A stretch of 53,416 nt of DNA, taken from assembly GCA_020740775.1 (NCBI GenBank), contig JAHEWK010000053.1, forward strand, positions 1-53,416. The letters are read 5' to 3'. The position numbers and the translations under genes were made by a program. Numbering within the stretch: the stretch's first letter is position 1; each line of letters begins with the position of its first letter. Shown here piece by piece: positions 10,720 to 21,337 of the stretch. Source of the DNA: Ilyonectria destructans. Taxonomy: Eukaryota > Ascomycota > Sordariomycetes > Hypocreales > Nectriaceae. The notes beneath the pieces were generated by a model, which was not told the origin of the DNA, made no database searches, and saw only the letters and a list, made by a program, of their open reading frames with translations.

Positions 10720-13700
10720 TTATCCCGACCAGTCCCACAGCTCGGCTTCTCTGATCGTTGCGTCGCTTAACCGTTCCAGCCTCCCCTCCGCTGCAACCAT
10801 GTTGTCGGGCACCTTGTTGCCTACGAAGTCCCTCTCTCGCGCCTTTGACAGGAGTATGATGCCGTCCAGCGACTTGCACCGCGACAGCTGCACGTACAGA
10901 CTGTACGGGTCGCATTGCGTCGGGACCGCCTGACCGTCAATTCTCATCGTCCTGGTTCCGCGCAGTTCGAGGGCAACCCGATCTAACGTTTTGCTTTGGA
11001 CTTTGTAGTCCGTACAGGCGAAAGCCGCGGCGCATGGCAGCCCCCGCCGACTGACGTTGTTCTTCTGCCACGGCCGCTTCCTCTGGCACTCAATTTTGAT
11101 GCTGATAGGCGTCAGGAGGATCGTGCCGGGCGGCATACCGACGAAGTGGAGGTCTCTCGTCGTCTCCGACGCGAGCACGATCCCCGCCGGAGGGCCAAAA
11201 TGGAGGATGGTATCGGCGTCGACGCGATAGCCCGGGTGCGCCTTGTCGAGGATGACGTCTAGCGCCGCGTAGCTTGCTCCGTTGACCAGCTTCAGCCCTT
11301 GGTGGGTGTTCTGGTTCACGACGACAGGCATGCCCGGAACGAACATGAGGACGGCAGGCACCGGGATAGCGCTGTCGTCGCCCTGGTTGAGGATCATGAC
11401 GGCTTCCTCCTCACTCGGCTCGCCGTCCTTCCATCTGTGCTCGGAGATGAAGATGCGCAGCGGCGCTCTCCGCTCCTTCTGGAAACAGAGGGACGCCTCG
11501 ATGCTCAGGTTCCAGCGGTTTCTGTTCAGCGGCGTCACCACCGTGATGCCTGACTCCCACGGGATCTGCCTGTCCTCCCGGTAGCAGGTGCTATTCAGCA
11601 ACTCCAGGTCTGACTGGTCCTGCACGCCCTGGCGCACTCGCGTTAGCAGCCGCTGCAGTTGTGGATCGCCGGCGGCGCGGATTTGTTCGTTCAGCATAAC
11701 CACCGTCGTGAACTTGTTCCACAGCGCATGTGCCCTGCCGTGCTGGTACCTCTGCTCAGCTGTAAATGATCGTTCTTCGTCCCAGGCGATGGCCGTGCTC
11801 GGGAGCAGGATCGATCTCTCCTGCACGGGACGGAACTGGTGAAAGTCCCCGCAGAAGAGGACGACGGGGATCCCACCGAAGTCGCGGGCAGATCCTCGGA
11901 GCTGGCAGACCTGTTCGTTTACGGCGTACAGTGTCCTCGACCCCAACATGCTGACCTCGTCTATGATCAGCAACCACTTCTCCTGCCACTCGGCGGTGGT
12001 CTGCCCATCGATACGGAGGCCAGCCGAGCTGGGCACCGCAAAGCCGTCCGGCTCCGCTCGGCGGGACCGCGCCGTCGCATCTTTGGAGAACCCGCATGCG
12101 GAGTGGATGGTGATCCCGTCAATGCTCGCGGCGGCCGTTCCCGACGTCGCCGTTAGCAGCAGGCGGTGCGACATCCCCCTGCTCGCGAACAGCTCGGCGA
12201 CGGCCCCAATGACTCGTGATTTCCCCGTGCCGCCCTCGCCGCCGACGAATTGGCAGAGCTGAGGTGTCCCTTGTTCATCACGACGTACCCGGTCGAGTTG
12301 GCGGCATATCAGTCGGATGGCGATGCTCTGTCTCTCGTTGAGCGTGAATGCCTCGGCCACTTGCCTCCCTGCCTCGGAAAACGACGTCGACGGGCCGAAG
12401 TGGATGCTTGTTGAAGGACCTGCGCCCCGGACTGATGCCTCCGATTCGGCACTCGTGAGACCCACGCCCTGCTCACAGTGCATAGCTGATCCGTGACCTG
12501 TTGTGTTGTTGTCAGGCTGGCCTTGTATTCCCTGGATCATCCTTTCTCTCTCTTTTGAGACATTCCTTTGCTGCGACTTGATGGACCTGATCAACCCCTG
12601 TCCTGGTACATCTGCCCCCAGAAACGGTCCTTCTGGGGCGTCCGGTGCCTCCTTCGGCCCCTGCTCGTTAAATATCTCACCGCACGGCTCGTCCATTGAA
12701 CGCAAGGCCACTTGGTGGAATCGACTCAGTTGCCGTATCATTCTCGAGATCTCCTTCGAGCCGGCCGTGACCTGGTCGGCTCCCATCGTCGTCCTCAAGA
12801 CGTCGATGAGGCGTATTGCGTTGGCGACGCCGTCCGACCGGAACGCCCGACCCGGCCCCTCATCACCGTCGCCCATACCCGGGCCAATCGCCTCAGAGGC
12901 GGGATCGCCGTCCCCGGACTGGGCGGCCCACTGCTTCGCATCACGTTTCGCGTCTTCAGCCGACCGGTGAAGGAGTTGGATGTTATCCGCGAGGAAGGAC
13001 ATCCTCCGAGGCAGCGCCTGTTTCTGTCTTTCCCAGATGGTGTTGATATCGTCTGATGTCTCGGACGAGAACAATTCCCACGGCACGAATATTGCGAGAT
13101 GCTGGACTGCCGCCCTACCATAGCAACGTCAGCCTTCGGGAAGATGTGTCAAGCTATTCGCGTGCTCACTGCGTACCTCTTATGGTAGACCTCGCCTTCG
13201 TCGCTAAAGTCCGTACTCAGGTAACCATCGAAACAGACTACAGCGTTGTCGCTGGGTTTTCGCAGCGCCTGCACCCACGTCTGCGACGGGGGCCAGGACC
13301 TGTCGAATTGTACCTCCCCCCAAGCGCCTGCGCCTTTGCCCTTTCGCTTCAACTTGACTATCGACATATAGTCATACAGTGACAGCCCCTGTAGGAGCCT
13401 GCCGCGGTGCGGGTATGCCTGCACGAACGAGATCCTTTCTCCGGCCTCTTCCAGAAGCACCGCCTCCTCGACCGGCTCGTCCGCTATCTCCATGCCGCTC
13501 TCGCGTCGCAGGTGGCGCCAGCGTCGGAAGACATGCCAGTAGAGGGATGATACATTCAGGAACGTCCAGGCGTGGTTGCTTGCAAACTCCGTTGGGTAGC
13601 CCAGCAGCTGAGCAATGACTTCGACCTGCGACAACGCCCGCTCCGTGAAGATCCGGTTCGCAACCCTCATCAAGAATTGCCGCGTTTTGTTTTGGCCTCG

Positions 13701-16700
13701 GTCGACCTCATTCGACTGCCTCTCAGTGGCCGACTCGTTCAAGACGGGAAACAGATCTGCTGCCGCGGCCACCCGTTTCCATACCGGATCCTCGACCTTG
13801 GTGGCGTAATTCGTCACATAAAACACAATAGCCATGGTCTTGCACTGCGTCGCGATGAAGGAGATGTCATGGTTGTGTCGCAGTCCTACCGCCATGGCCT
13901 TGTTCCACCGGTTTACCATGCTGTGACTCCGCCGGATCTGCAACACTCCGCTTTCGGTGAACGCCGTCCTCTCCACTAATCTCCACGGCGCCTTAAACCG
14001 GCACGGATCTCGATTCTTGCGCTGTCCCCTGATGGAGTATTTCACGCACGTAGGGCTGTGGGTGTGGATCTGGGTAGCGCCTGCGCAAAAGTTGCCTTCC
14101 TCGTCGAACGAGGAGGCGAACTGCTGGCTGTTCTGCAGCAGCGACGATATGTCCGACGTCACGGACCTCTCCGCCTGCACCGCCGAGAAAGCCTCCTGAT
14201 CGAGATCCTGCATTTATCGACTCTCATGTTGGGTAATGCATTCCTGAGTCACTCTTGCGCGCGGGGAACCAACCTCCTCGAAGACACTGTCGACAAACCG
14301 GATGACCCTCTCGCGGTACTCCGCTTGATCCTCCCCCGCGACATCTCCGAGTATGGAGCTGAGGTGCATGTTTCCCTGGAGCCAGAGCAATCCGTGAACG
14401 TGGAGCGCCCCGCGCTCGTTAGTTTCCACAGCCCCGAAGTACCTGCTGATCCGCCCAAACACAGAATCCTCTCCCGTCTTCACGTAGTGTTCGAAGAACA
14501 TAGACACCTCCCGATGGAAGAAGACTGCCGAGCTGAGGGGATCCGAGACCGCCAGCCGTGCCCGCTTATATGCCAGGTCGAGGCTCGTCAGAAAGGCCTC
14601 GGCTTCGTCCGGATCCCGCGTCCGATATGCAGCAAGCCTGAGCTTGACCGGGTTTGTAATATCGTTCGGGTTCAGCGTGAACCAGATCGCGGGTATGCCT
14701 TCCCGTATGATAAAGGACTTGATCTTCCGCCGCATGCTCAGCCGGCTCTCCCTCGACATTGGCTGGCGAAACCCGTACAGTGACAGACTCCTCAATAACT
14801 GGTCAACGGCCTCGTCACCCGTCTTCCCGGTCGCCTCCAGCTCGACTTTAGCCGCCTCCAACCTCTCCGCACTCAGCGAGCCTACAATGCGCTCCACCTC
14901 CGGGAAGTTCTTCCTCGTCACGCTGAGCATGCTGACGCGACGATTTCCCGACCTCACTCCTATGTTGAAGACGAGAAAGGCGAAGACGTGGTGTGTCGCG
15001 AACCGGCCGCCGTGGCGCTGGAGCACCACTTTGGCCCACGTCTCCAGGGTCATGTTCCGCGACGAGACGAGACTCCGCGCCCTGGCCTCCGCTTCGACGC
15101 TTCCATCCACCTCACCGGCCACGTCGGCGAGGCCCTCCTCGGCCTGGCGTGGGCCTCCTCTACCGACGGGAAACAGGGTCGGGAACGTCTTTGCAAAGAA
15201 CGGTGCGTCGAAGGGATCGGCAAAGTCCTCCCCCCTGGACACGAGAATATAAGGTTCACGCGTGTCTCCATGCCGCACCTCGGCCGATCCCGCCCACGTC
15301 CCGGCCCGCATTTCGTCACGGGCATCACCGTGGCGCAGAGCATCGTAGACATACCGCAGCTTCTCCGCGTCCGCGATATCCGGTCGCCCATCGAGGGCGA
15401 ACATCCCGGACGAGCTGATCTCGTGGACCGGGCCGGCAGCGGCGGTAGCACTGTCGACGTTCTCGTCGCCGGCTTCACAATCGGCATCCACTGGTTTCCC
15501 CGCCGCGTCCCCCCCGATGCCTACATCGAACCCCTGGCCCAGCGTTGCCAGCACTTCTCGAATATCTACACTTCCCTCGTCCTCCAAGCCGCGCTCTGTG
15601 GGTGGGACGACTTGTGCTGTTCGTGCCTTCTCCCACGCCGACGGCTCGTCCCGTTCCAAACGCTCATAGACTTGGTATGGCACACCGTGCGACGGTGCAT
15701 CCCAGCTATCCAGTTCCGCCCTATCAATGTCGATGTCGGCATACAAGGGATTGTGCCTCTTCAGCCACACCAGCGCCTTTTCCACAACTCGGCGCCGTAC
15801 TGAGAGCAGTGCCGAGAGATCGCTCGGCGCTGGCTTCTCCAGCCCCTGCCACGACACGTGGATATCATCCATAACCTTCAGGAGCGGATGCGGAAGCACC
15901 CTTGTCGCCAGCTCCTGTACGTTGTTGGGGAATACCGTGATGTGCCCCTTGATGTGCTTCGGATACCTCACATTCTGCCGGTGCCCCTCTGGGATGCTGT
16001 ACTTGGTTATAAAGCCGTAACACGAGTTCAGCGCGATGAGCTTCTCCTCGACCGGCGTGAGGCTCTTTAGCTCGTCAGGAAACATATGCTCGCATCCCAG
16101 CCGGGTATGCAACTGCGCCGCCGGCGACAAGACGCCTCTCCCCAGATGCCTCACGCAGTCCGCACACCCGCCAATCTTCTCCCCTGCTGGGAAGCACCGG
16201 AGGCATTCGAAAGGAGACCCATTGCGCTTTTCGACCGGGCTTGCCATCCACCAGTCCCAGTCAACATCTTCCAGTTCGGCCCTGCTGTATTTACGATAGC
16301 AGAACATGCAGGTGAGAATCGGCAACGTCCTCGTATCGTGAAACGCCTTGTAAAAGTCCTGGACCGTCTTCACCTTCCTCTCCTGGGGCACAGGCAGGCA
16401 CCATTCCTGTTCGTGAGACAGTCGCTCCTTCTCGGCAAACTCTTCGTCAAGGGCTCTCAAAACGCTGGCGAGATCCTGTGCCTGTTCTTCCTCGTCCCTC
16501 TCACGGCGGACCACGATCCTCGTGCGCTTTGGGGCTGGCTGATCAGTGCTGCCGGGGCCCGTTCTCTTCTGTCCCGGCTGCCGACTCGGCCCTGCAGGAG
16601 GAGCACCGGCCTCCGCCGCATCCTCAGCCTCGCCGGCGACTTGGACGAACGACTCCACTCTCCTCGTCCGACTCCGTTGCCGAAAATTTTCATTTATCAA

Positions 16701-17300
16701 CTCCTCGGAAATATCAGCCACCGTCCGAAGCCCCAGACCTGCGACCAGAGACCTTCGCCCAGCCTCTAACATTTCCGCCGATGGACGGAAATCTGGTCCC
16801 GCGAGCATCGCCGTATTCGGCTGATTGTGCGCTTCCTCCTGGCTGGCCGGCCGTGGGGCTAACGACACCCTGCTGCCTCCGTCCATCTGAACGGACCGGA
16901 ACAAGGCAGTCCTTGCGGGCTGGTTGTTTCCTGGCCTTGCAGCCTCGTTGTTTCCCGGTCTGCCTTCTAGGCTCTTTAGCTGCCTCTCGACGCTGTCAGA
17001 CTCCCTCGGCTTCCGACCCCGTCGCCTGCGAGAGCCCTTCTCCCTCGATTGTTCGTACTCTCTTTGCGTCGCCTCTAAAACGTTGGCCGACGTCCGGATG
17101 CCGAGACCCGCCAGGCCCGAAGCATCGACCGCTCCCGGCGGCACTGAGTTGCTCTCTGTCCTAGCCGCCTCCTGGAACTGCCGCTGCGCAGCCTCGAAGA
17201 TGTCCGCCGATGTACGGACTCCCAGGCCGGCAAGCGCCACGTTCTCGCGTTTTCGCGCATCCCGTCGACGGAACTGGTCAGCTAGACTCTCCTTCTCCAT
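10720..17300 (-). CDS. Helitron B Rep/helicase transposase, intact
   Basis: Three exons, 17300-14274, 14207-13177 and 13114-10720, join in phase to 2150 residues. The introns are 66 and 62 nt, and the first sits at the same codon as in Helitron A. The N-terminus repeats a LAGLGxRTSAxxxEAxxR module (about residues 22-40, 62-80, 186-204, with a weak one at 165-182) and has a basic RRRRGRK hook. Next come CxxC zinc pairs, a DUF6570-like segment (LTPVEEKLIALN), the Helitron-like N domain, the HUH nuclease with H967 and H969, and paired tyrosines Y1139 and Y1143. The C-terminal PIF1-type SF1 helicase has Walker A (GGTGKS, lysine near 1651), Walker B (LLIIDEVSMLG), GDFHQFRPV, and YVQLSRCKSLDG. All catalytic motifs are present, so it is a candidate autonomous transposase. 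It is GC-rich compared with Helitron A and clearly a different family. Start is the ATG of MEKESLADQF. Confidence 0.95.
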
Positions 17301-17789
17301 AACGAATCGCCTTCACTAGCTCTCCTATCTCAGTATTTCTGCGCTGCACAAAACACGACGCAGGGCCCCAGATAAATAATCCTGCCACCTTCTCCATGAC
17401 CTCCTACCACCCGACCCTGGGCCTTGCTCCTGCCTAGTCCGAGAATCCATTCTCTATATCTCAACCCGGGTCTCCCCTGATCCTTTACTCCGGCAGAAAC
17501 TCAGAAACCATTCCACCCTGAGATGCAAAGACAGGCGCCGTCTTGCCTTGAAACCGTAGTGACTTCTTCATACGATTTTAATGTCCGCCATGTTCTGTCC
17601 TTCGCCAATCGCTTTTGCGGATATATATTAAGGTTTCTTCCTCCAACACCACATCCGTCACAGCCCCTGAAGGCTCGACGAAGGTGGTGTATCAAGGATT
17701 TGGAATTACTCCCCAATATAAGCCGCCTATACCACCCCCGACTTCCTGCCCCTTTCCGCGACTTGCTTCACCTTTAACCGCTATTCGTC
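17301..17789. promoter_or_regulatory. Divergent promoter region of Helitron B
   Basis: 489 bp between the oppositely transcribed Rep and partner genes. A TATA-like GGATATATATTAAG lies at about 17618-17631, roughly 160 bp before the partner start codon. No repeat array like that of Helitron A was seen. Confidence 0.5.
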
Positions 17790-18858
17790 ATGTCTCGGCA
17801 GGCAACCTTCTCGAATACTATCCACTTGCGAGACTTTGTCGACAGCGTTACGGACGACCCGGGTCGGGAAAACGCACCCAACTACGTGGAAATCCAGACT
17901 GAAGTTAACATCTTCGATGAGGACGGCTTCTATGGTTCTCGCATCGACATTAGCCCCATCCGCACCCGCATTCATGCCTATCTGACGCGAGAAGAGCGGG
18001 AGCTCTACACCCCTAACACGTTCTTCTATGCCGACGGCCGCTTCTCCGCCGCCCAGTCTGCGGCCGACACGCTAGAGATCAGCGTCCAGGCCCTCAGTTT
18101 GTCGAGGTACGTCACGACTTACACTCGGCCTCACACGGGCTGACCTTCCTAGGCACCCTGGTGACGTCTCCGACTTCGAAGAGTATCGCCGCTACTTACC
18201 AGGACCGTGGTGCCCGATGGTGACCGTCATCGGATCCGTGCTATCGCCCAGCGACAACACCAGCGACCCTTCTGAACCTCGCCGCTTTACCATTGAAACA
18301 TCCGTGTACGACGCCTCAAAGGCATCTCCGGTCCCGTTCTCCGTGACTTGTTTCTTTGAAAATACGAAGCGGTGGCAAAAAGTCAGAACACCTTCACCTG
18401 GAGCTCTCCTGAGCATCACCGCCAAGGTAGCTGGTCGCACCACTGACACCAATCAACTGGCCCTCCGTGTCCTTGACTTGGCCTACATGCCGAGACCTGC
18501 CCAAGCCCCCCCGGCCACGCCGACTCCGACTGCTACTCCGCCTTCAAAGCGGTCCGCTCGCTGGGAGGGCCGGGCCACTCCATCCACCCCTTCAAAGAGA
18601 CAGCGCGTCTCCGAGGGCGCCAGTGACGTTGCGGGGCCATCCTATGGGAATCCAACTTCGCAAGAAGCGACAGAAGGCCGCCTCCATCTGCCGCACATAG
18701 CGGACAATACAAAAGCCTCACCCAATCCCCTATCTCCGTTGACTATAGCTGATGCTGATGAATCCTCGATTACATTAGCCCCTTCCCCCAGTCTTGATGG
18801 TGGAACACGGCCGCATCGCAGCCGGCACCCCCCTAAGAAATATGCCCATGGAGAGTAG
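17790..18858 (+). CDS. Helitron B divergent partner protein, putative OB-fold / ssDNA-binding
   Basis: Exons 17790-18106 and 18153-18858 join in phase across a 46-nt intron (donor GTACGT, branch CTGAC, acceptor TAG) to 340 residues. The N-terminal half contains strand-rich segments (YVEIQTEVNIFD, CPMVTVIGSVLS, PVPFSVTCFF, LLSITAKVAGR, LALRVLDLAYM). The last 130 residues are Pro/Ser/Thr-rich and basic (SKRQR, ending RSRHPPKKYAHGE). It shares strand order, intron phase and tail type with the gene at 749-2260, which occupies the same divergent place beside the other Helitron. I infer a ssDNA-binding accessory protein for rolling-circle transposition. That inference rests on resemblance and context, not on a profile match. 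It could instead be a regulator of the Rep promoter. Confidence 0.7.
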
Positions 18859-18986
18859 ACAGTGGTCACTGCTATAGTATCGGGCGCCTCTATATTTGAA
18901 TTTATTTCTCCCTTTCACCCTACTCTCCTGTACCAAGCCATAACTCTCGATCTTACAAGGCGGCTCTTGTACGGTGACTCCCCTGC

Positions 18987-19532
18987 TCAGTCACTTTCTT
19001 CGTCCTGAGATACACACGCTCCTCTGTGTGTCTTCCAGTCTGCCTTCTGGTGGTCTTTGCCACAGTATGCCACAGCCTTACACCGCCCGCACTTCCTGAT
19101 CCCTTCCATCTTTCCGCACACCGCACAAACTATAGCTTCCACCCGAGCCTCGGCCCCTGCCCCAATTTCGAGCATCTCCTCCTGGATGGCTTGTCGCGTC
19201 CGGCTTTCGCATTCGCCTTTCCCACACACGCTGCTGACAAGAACCCCAACGTAGGGATCACCCTCTTTGTGAAGAAAGGACATTGGCGTCTGCAGAACGG
19301 TCGCGATGGGTGATCCGCAAATTCCGCAAAACGGATTGGACGCTGCGCGACAAGCCGGTTCGTGTTCTTTCAAAAAAGGCAGCACTGCACATTGAAAACG
19401 ATAGACGTATGAATCATCTTGCCGGGCATGGGATAGGGGCCTGACGAGACTCTTTGAAATCTCGTGAGTAAAATTCAGACCTTCGGGGATATTGTCGCAG
19501 GAAAATTGGAACCGAACCGGGCACGTCGCCAT
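18987..19532 (-). CDS. MYND-type zinc finger protein, apparent Helitron cargo
   Basis: 181 residues from the ATG of MATCPVRFQF. A complete MYND finger closes the protein: CAVCG, CGRC, YCGKDHQ, W and HRGAC provide the C-x2-C, C-x2-C, C-x3-C and H-x3-C ligands. A second cysteine cluster (FCGICG and VCGKGEC) lies upstream, about residues 80-120. MYND fingers usually mediate protein-protein contacts. The frame stays open upstream of the chosen ATG to 19721 with no other ATG, so a missing 5' exon is possible. The gene lies between the partner gene (convergent) and the right terminal motif of Helitron B. Helitron A has no counterpart, which suggests capture, although a host gene trapped by misjudged ends is not excluded. 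Confidence 0.65.
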   Translation of the reverse strand: MATCPVRFQFSCDNIPEGLNFTHEISKSLVRPLSHARQDDSYVYRFQCAVLPFLKEHEPACRAASNPFCGICGSPIATVLQTPMSFLHKEGDPYVGVLVSSVCGKGECESRTRQAIQEEMLEIGAGAEARVEAIVCAVCGKMEGIRKCGRCKAVAYCGKDHQKADWKTHRGACVSQDEESD

Positions 19533-19866
19533 GTTCACGATGAGAGAGAGGACTATAGATGCTGTATCTTCCTTGCAATCAAATAAATTGACCACAATGG
19601 TTCTAATCGTGAGCTTTTGGGAGAATGAGTGCCAGTAACATGACTCCGCCCGAGTTGCTATTAAGGTTTTCCTAATGTTTCGCAAAGAGCCTTGATACGT
19701 TTCATAGTCTTGACATGCCAATCACACCTCACAGTCGAGCTTGGGATGACGTCACGATGACCAAGCTGCTGATCTTGCTGCTTCATCCAAATTTTATGTC
19801 AGCTCAAAATATCAGCTCAAAATAACAAAATTTTCTCAAGTTGCGTTGGCCGATTTTCGTCTTTAA

Positions 19867-19884
19867 CTTCGTTCCTCAAGGCTC
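19867..19884 (-). repeat. Helitron terminal motif, 5' end of element B
   Basis: Minus-strand GAGCCTTGAGGAACGAAG, identical to 102-119 and inverted relative to the 16-base core at 10315-10330. Confidence 0.6.
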
Positions 19885-20314
19885 TTTTTGGGCAGACCGC
19901 TTGCGGTTTGCGTCTCCTGTTATAAATTAAGAGCTCACGTGAATCTCACGTGATTCTTAGCAGAAAATCCCCAGCCAATGAAGACGTCTTTTCACTCGGG
20001 GGGAGGATTAGAACCATTAGAGGGACCCGGGTGTGTATTAATCCGGGCCAACCAGAGGTGCAGTTGCGCTTCCGAATCGGGTAATCGGGATTTTGGGGGG
20101 GTGAAAAATCCCAGAGCTTAAGAAGACCTTTCGTACCGAAAGGCACCTTCCTAACGGAAGGCACCCTTAATGTAGAGTCAGCCTTCGGCTGAATAATACC
20201 CGGCTCGGCATACCCGTTCTCGATCTTTCCCTTATGCAGCCCAAACCCGTTGCATCGGATCCTCTATAATGTCCTGGCGGGTCCCCTAGACAGTGGACGA
20301 AGGTAGATCTGTAC
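19885..20314. other. Gene-free stretch with three small hairpins
   Basis: No gene. Three perfect stem-loops follow each other: CCTTTCG-TAC-CGAAAGG (20127-20143), CCTTCC-TAAC-GGAAGG (20146-20161) and CAGCC-TTC-GGCTG (20179-20191). A CACGTGA-type direct duplication (CTCACGTGAATCTCACGTGA) lies at about 19932-19952. Function unknown. Confidence 0.5.
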
Positions 20315-20501
20315 TGTCACGGGCCAGGGCCCATATCCTTGCGGCTGTGCCGCAAGACGTACTTGGCTCGTGCGCGCCAGGGATGGGAAATCGTTCCACA
20401 GCTCAGGGGCACTTAGGAACTTCTTTCTTTCTTCTTCATCTTTGATGTAAATAGCATCCTGGACTAGATAGCTGGAATACAGTTACTAGAAGCCGTTCAC
20501 A
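20315..20501 (+). mobile_element. Solo LTR, 187 bp, with 5-bp target duplication
   Basis: Starts TGTCACGGGCC and ends CCGTTCACA, the TG...CA form of an LTR. It is flanked on both sides by TGTAC (20310-20314 and 20502-20506), a perfect 5-bp target duplication. An internal hairpin CTTGCGGC-TGT-GCCGCAAG lies near its start. No retrotransposon coding sequence adjoins it, so it is best read as a solo LTR left by recombination. Copia- versus Gypsy-type cannot be told from the LTR alone. Confidence 0.8.
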
Positions 20502-20598
20502 TGTACAGCCTTTACATCCCCACGCCCGTCACGCCTCCAGCAATTAAGCATGAATTTAAAGGTTTTCATTTCTTTTCTTCGCCAATACACGAGATAAG

Positions 20599-20929
20599 GC
20601 AGCGCTCCTAATAGTCCAGACTATTTGGACTATTAGTCCAGACTGCAGATTAGGGCAGGGAATACGGACGCCCGGAGTGGACGCTAAGTACGCTAGGTTG
20701 TTGGCATGGTGTTACAAAACTAGGGTACCCATGATTGTTGCTGTGCCAACCATTTTGTTTTGGATATTTCTGATCAATTTACTGGTGCGATCCAGATCAA
20801 CACGGGCTCGTTTCAAGGGACGCATCATCCTAGTCGTCAATCCACAAACGCCCGTCGTGGATTGATTATTGATCTTGGATTGCAGTCTGGACTAATAGTC
20901 CAAACGGTATGGACTATTAGGAGCGCTGC
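20599..20929. mobile_element. MITE of about 331 bp with 49-bp terminal inverted repeats
   Basis: The left end (20599-20647) begins GCAGCGCTCCTAATAGTCCA and closes TTAGTCCAGACTGCA. The reverse complement of 20881-20929 matches with about five differences. Each arm contains an internal TAGTCCA-type palindrome. No transposase is encoded. A target duplication could not be identified, so the superfamily is unknown. It sits between the two oppositely oriented LTR copies. Confidence 0.7.
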
Positions 20930-21151
20930 TCAGTTCTACGAGAAAATCTGCCCTCGAAGCCAGGCAGGTCCTAGGGGACCCCAGCAAAACCCTGCCTTTC
21001 TTTCTACACTTTTTCCCTTTCTCTCTTCATAACCTACCTAGCAGTAGAGCATGACAACTGCTGAGCCTGCCGGTTGCGGCAAGGAAGGATGATACACTGA
21101 GCCTCCCATGCTCTGCTTGCCCTGGCCCACTTCCAGACACATGCTATGTAG

Positions 21152-21337
21152 TGTGAACGGCCTCTAGTAACTGTATTCCAGCTATCTAGTCCAGGATGCT
21201 ATTTACATCAAAGATGAAGAAGAAAGAAAGAAGTTCCCAAGTGCCCCTGAGCTGTGGAACGATTATCATCCCTGGCGCGCACGTGCCTAGTACGTCTTGC
21301 GGCACAGCCGCAAGGATATGGGCCCTGGCCCGTGACA
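21152..21337 (-). mobile_element. Second copy of the LTR, inverted
   Basis: Read on the minus strand it runs TGTCACGGGCC to GCCGTTCACA and is nearly identical to 20315-20501. No matching 5-bp duplication is present (TGTAG on one side, TATAT on the other). The AT-rich block begins immediately at 21338, so this copy may be one end of a decayed element or may have been cut by another insertion. The reverse orientation rules out a normal LTR pair with the first copy. Confidence 0.75.

Larger units (their letters stand above)
10315..19884 (-). mobile_element. Helitron B, candidate complete element of about 9.6 kb
   Basis: The bounds are the inverted motifs GCCTTGAGGAACGAAG at 10315-10330 (plus) and 19869-19884 (minus). 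Inside lie an intact Rep/helicase, a divergent putative ssDNA-binding gene and a MYND-finger gene. Element 5' end is on the right. Inverted terminal motifs plus a separate second gene suggest the Helitron2/Helentron type, but the true ends may extend some tens of bases outside the motifs: for example ACCGC-TT-GCGGT forms a hairpin just beyond the right motif. Confidence 0.6.
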
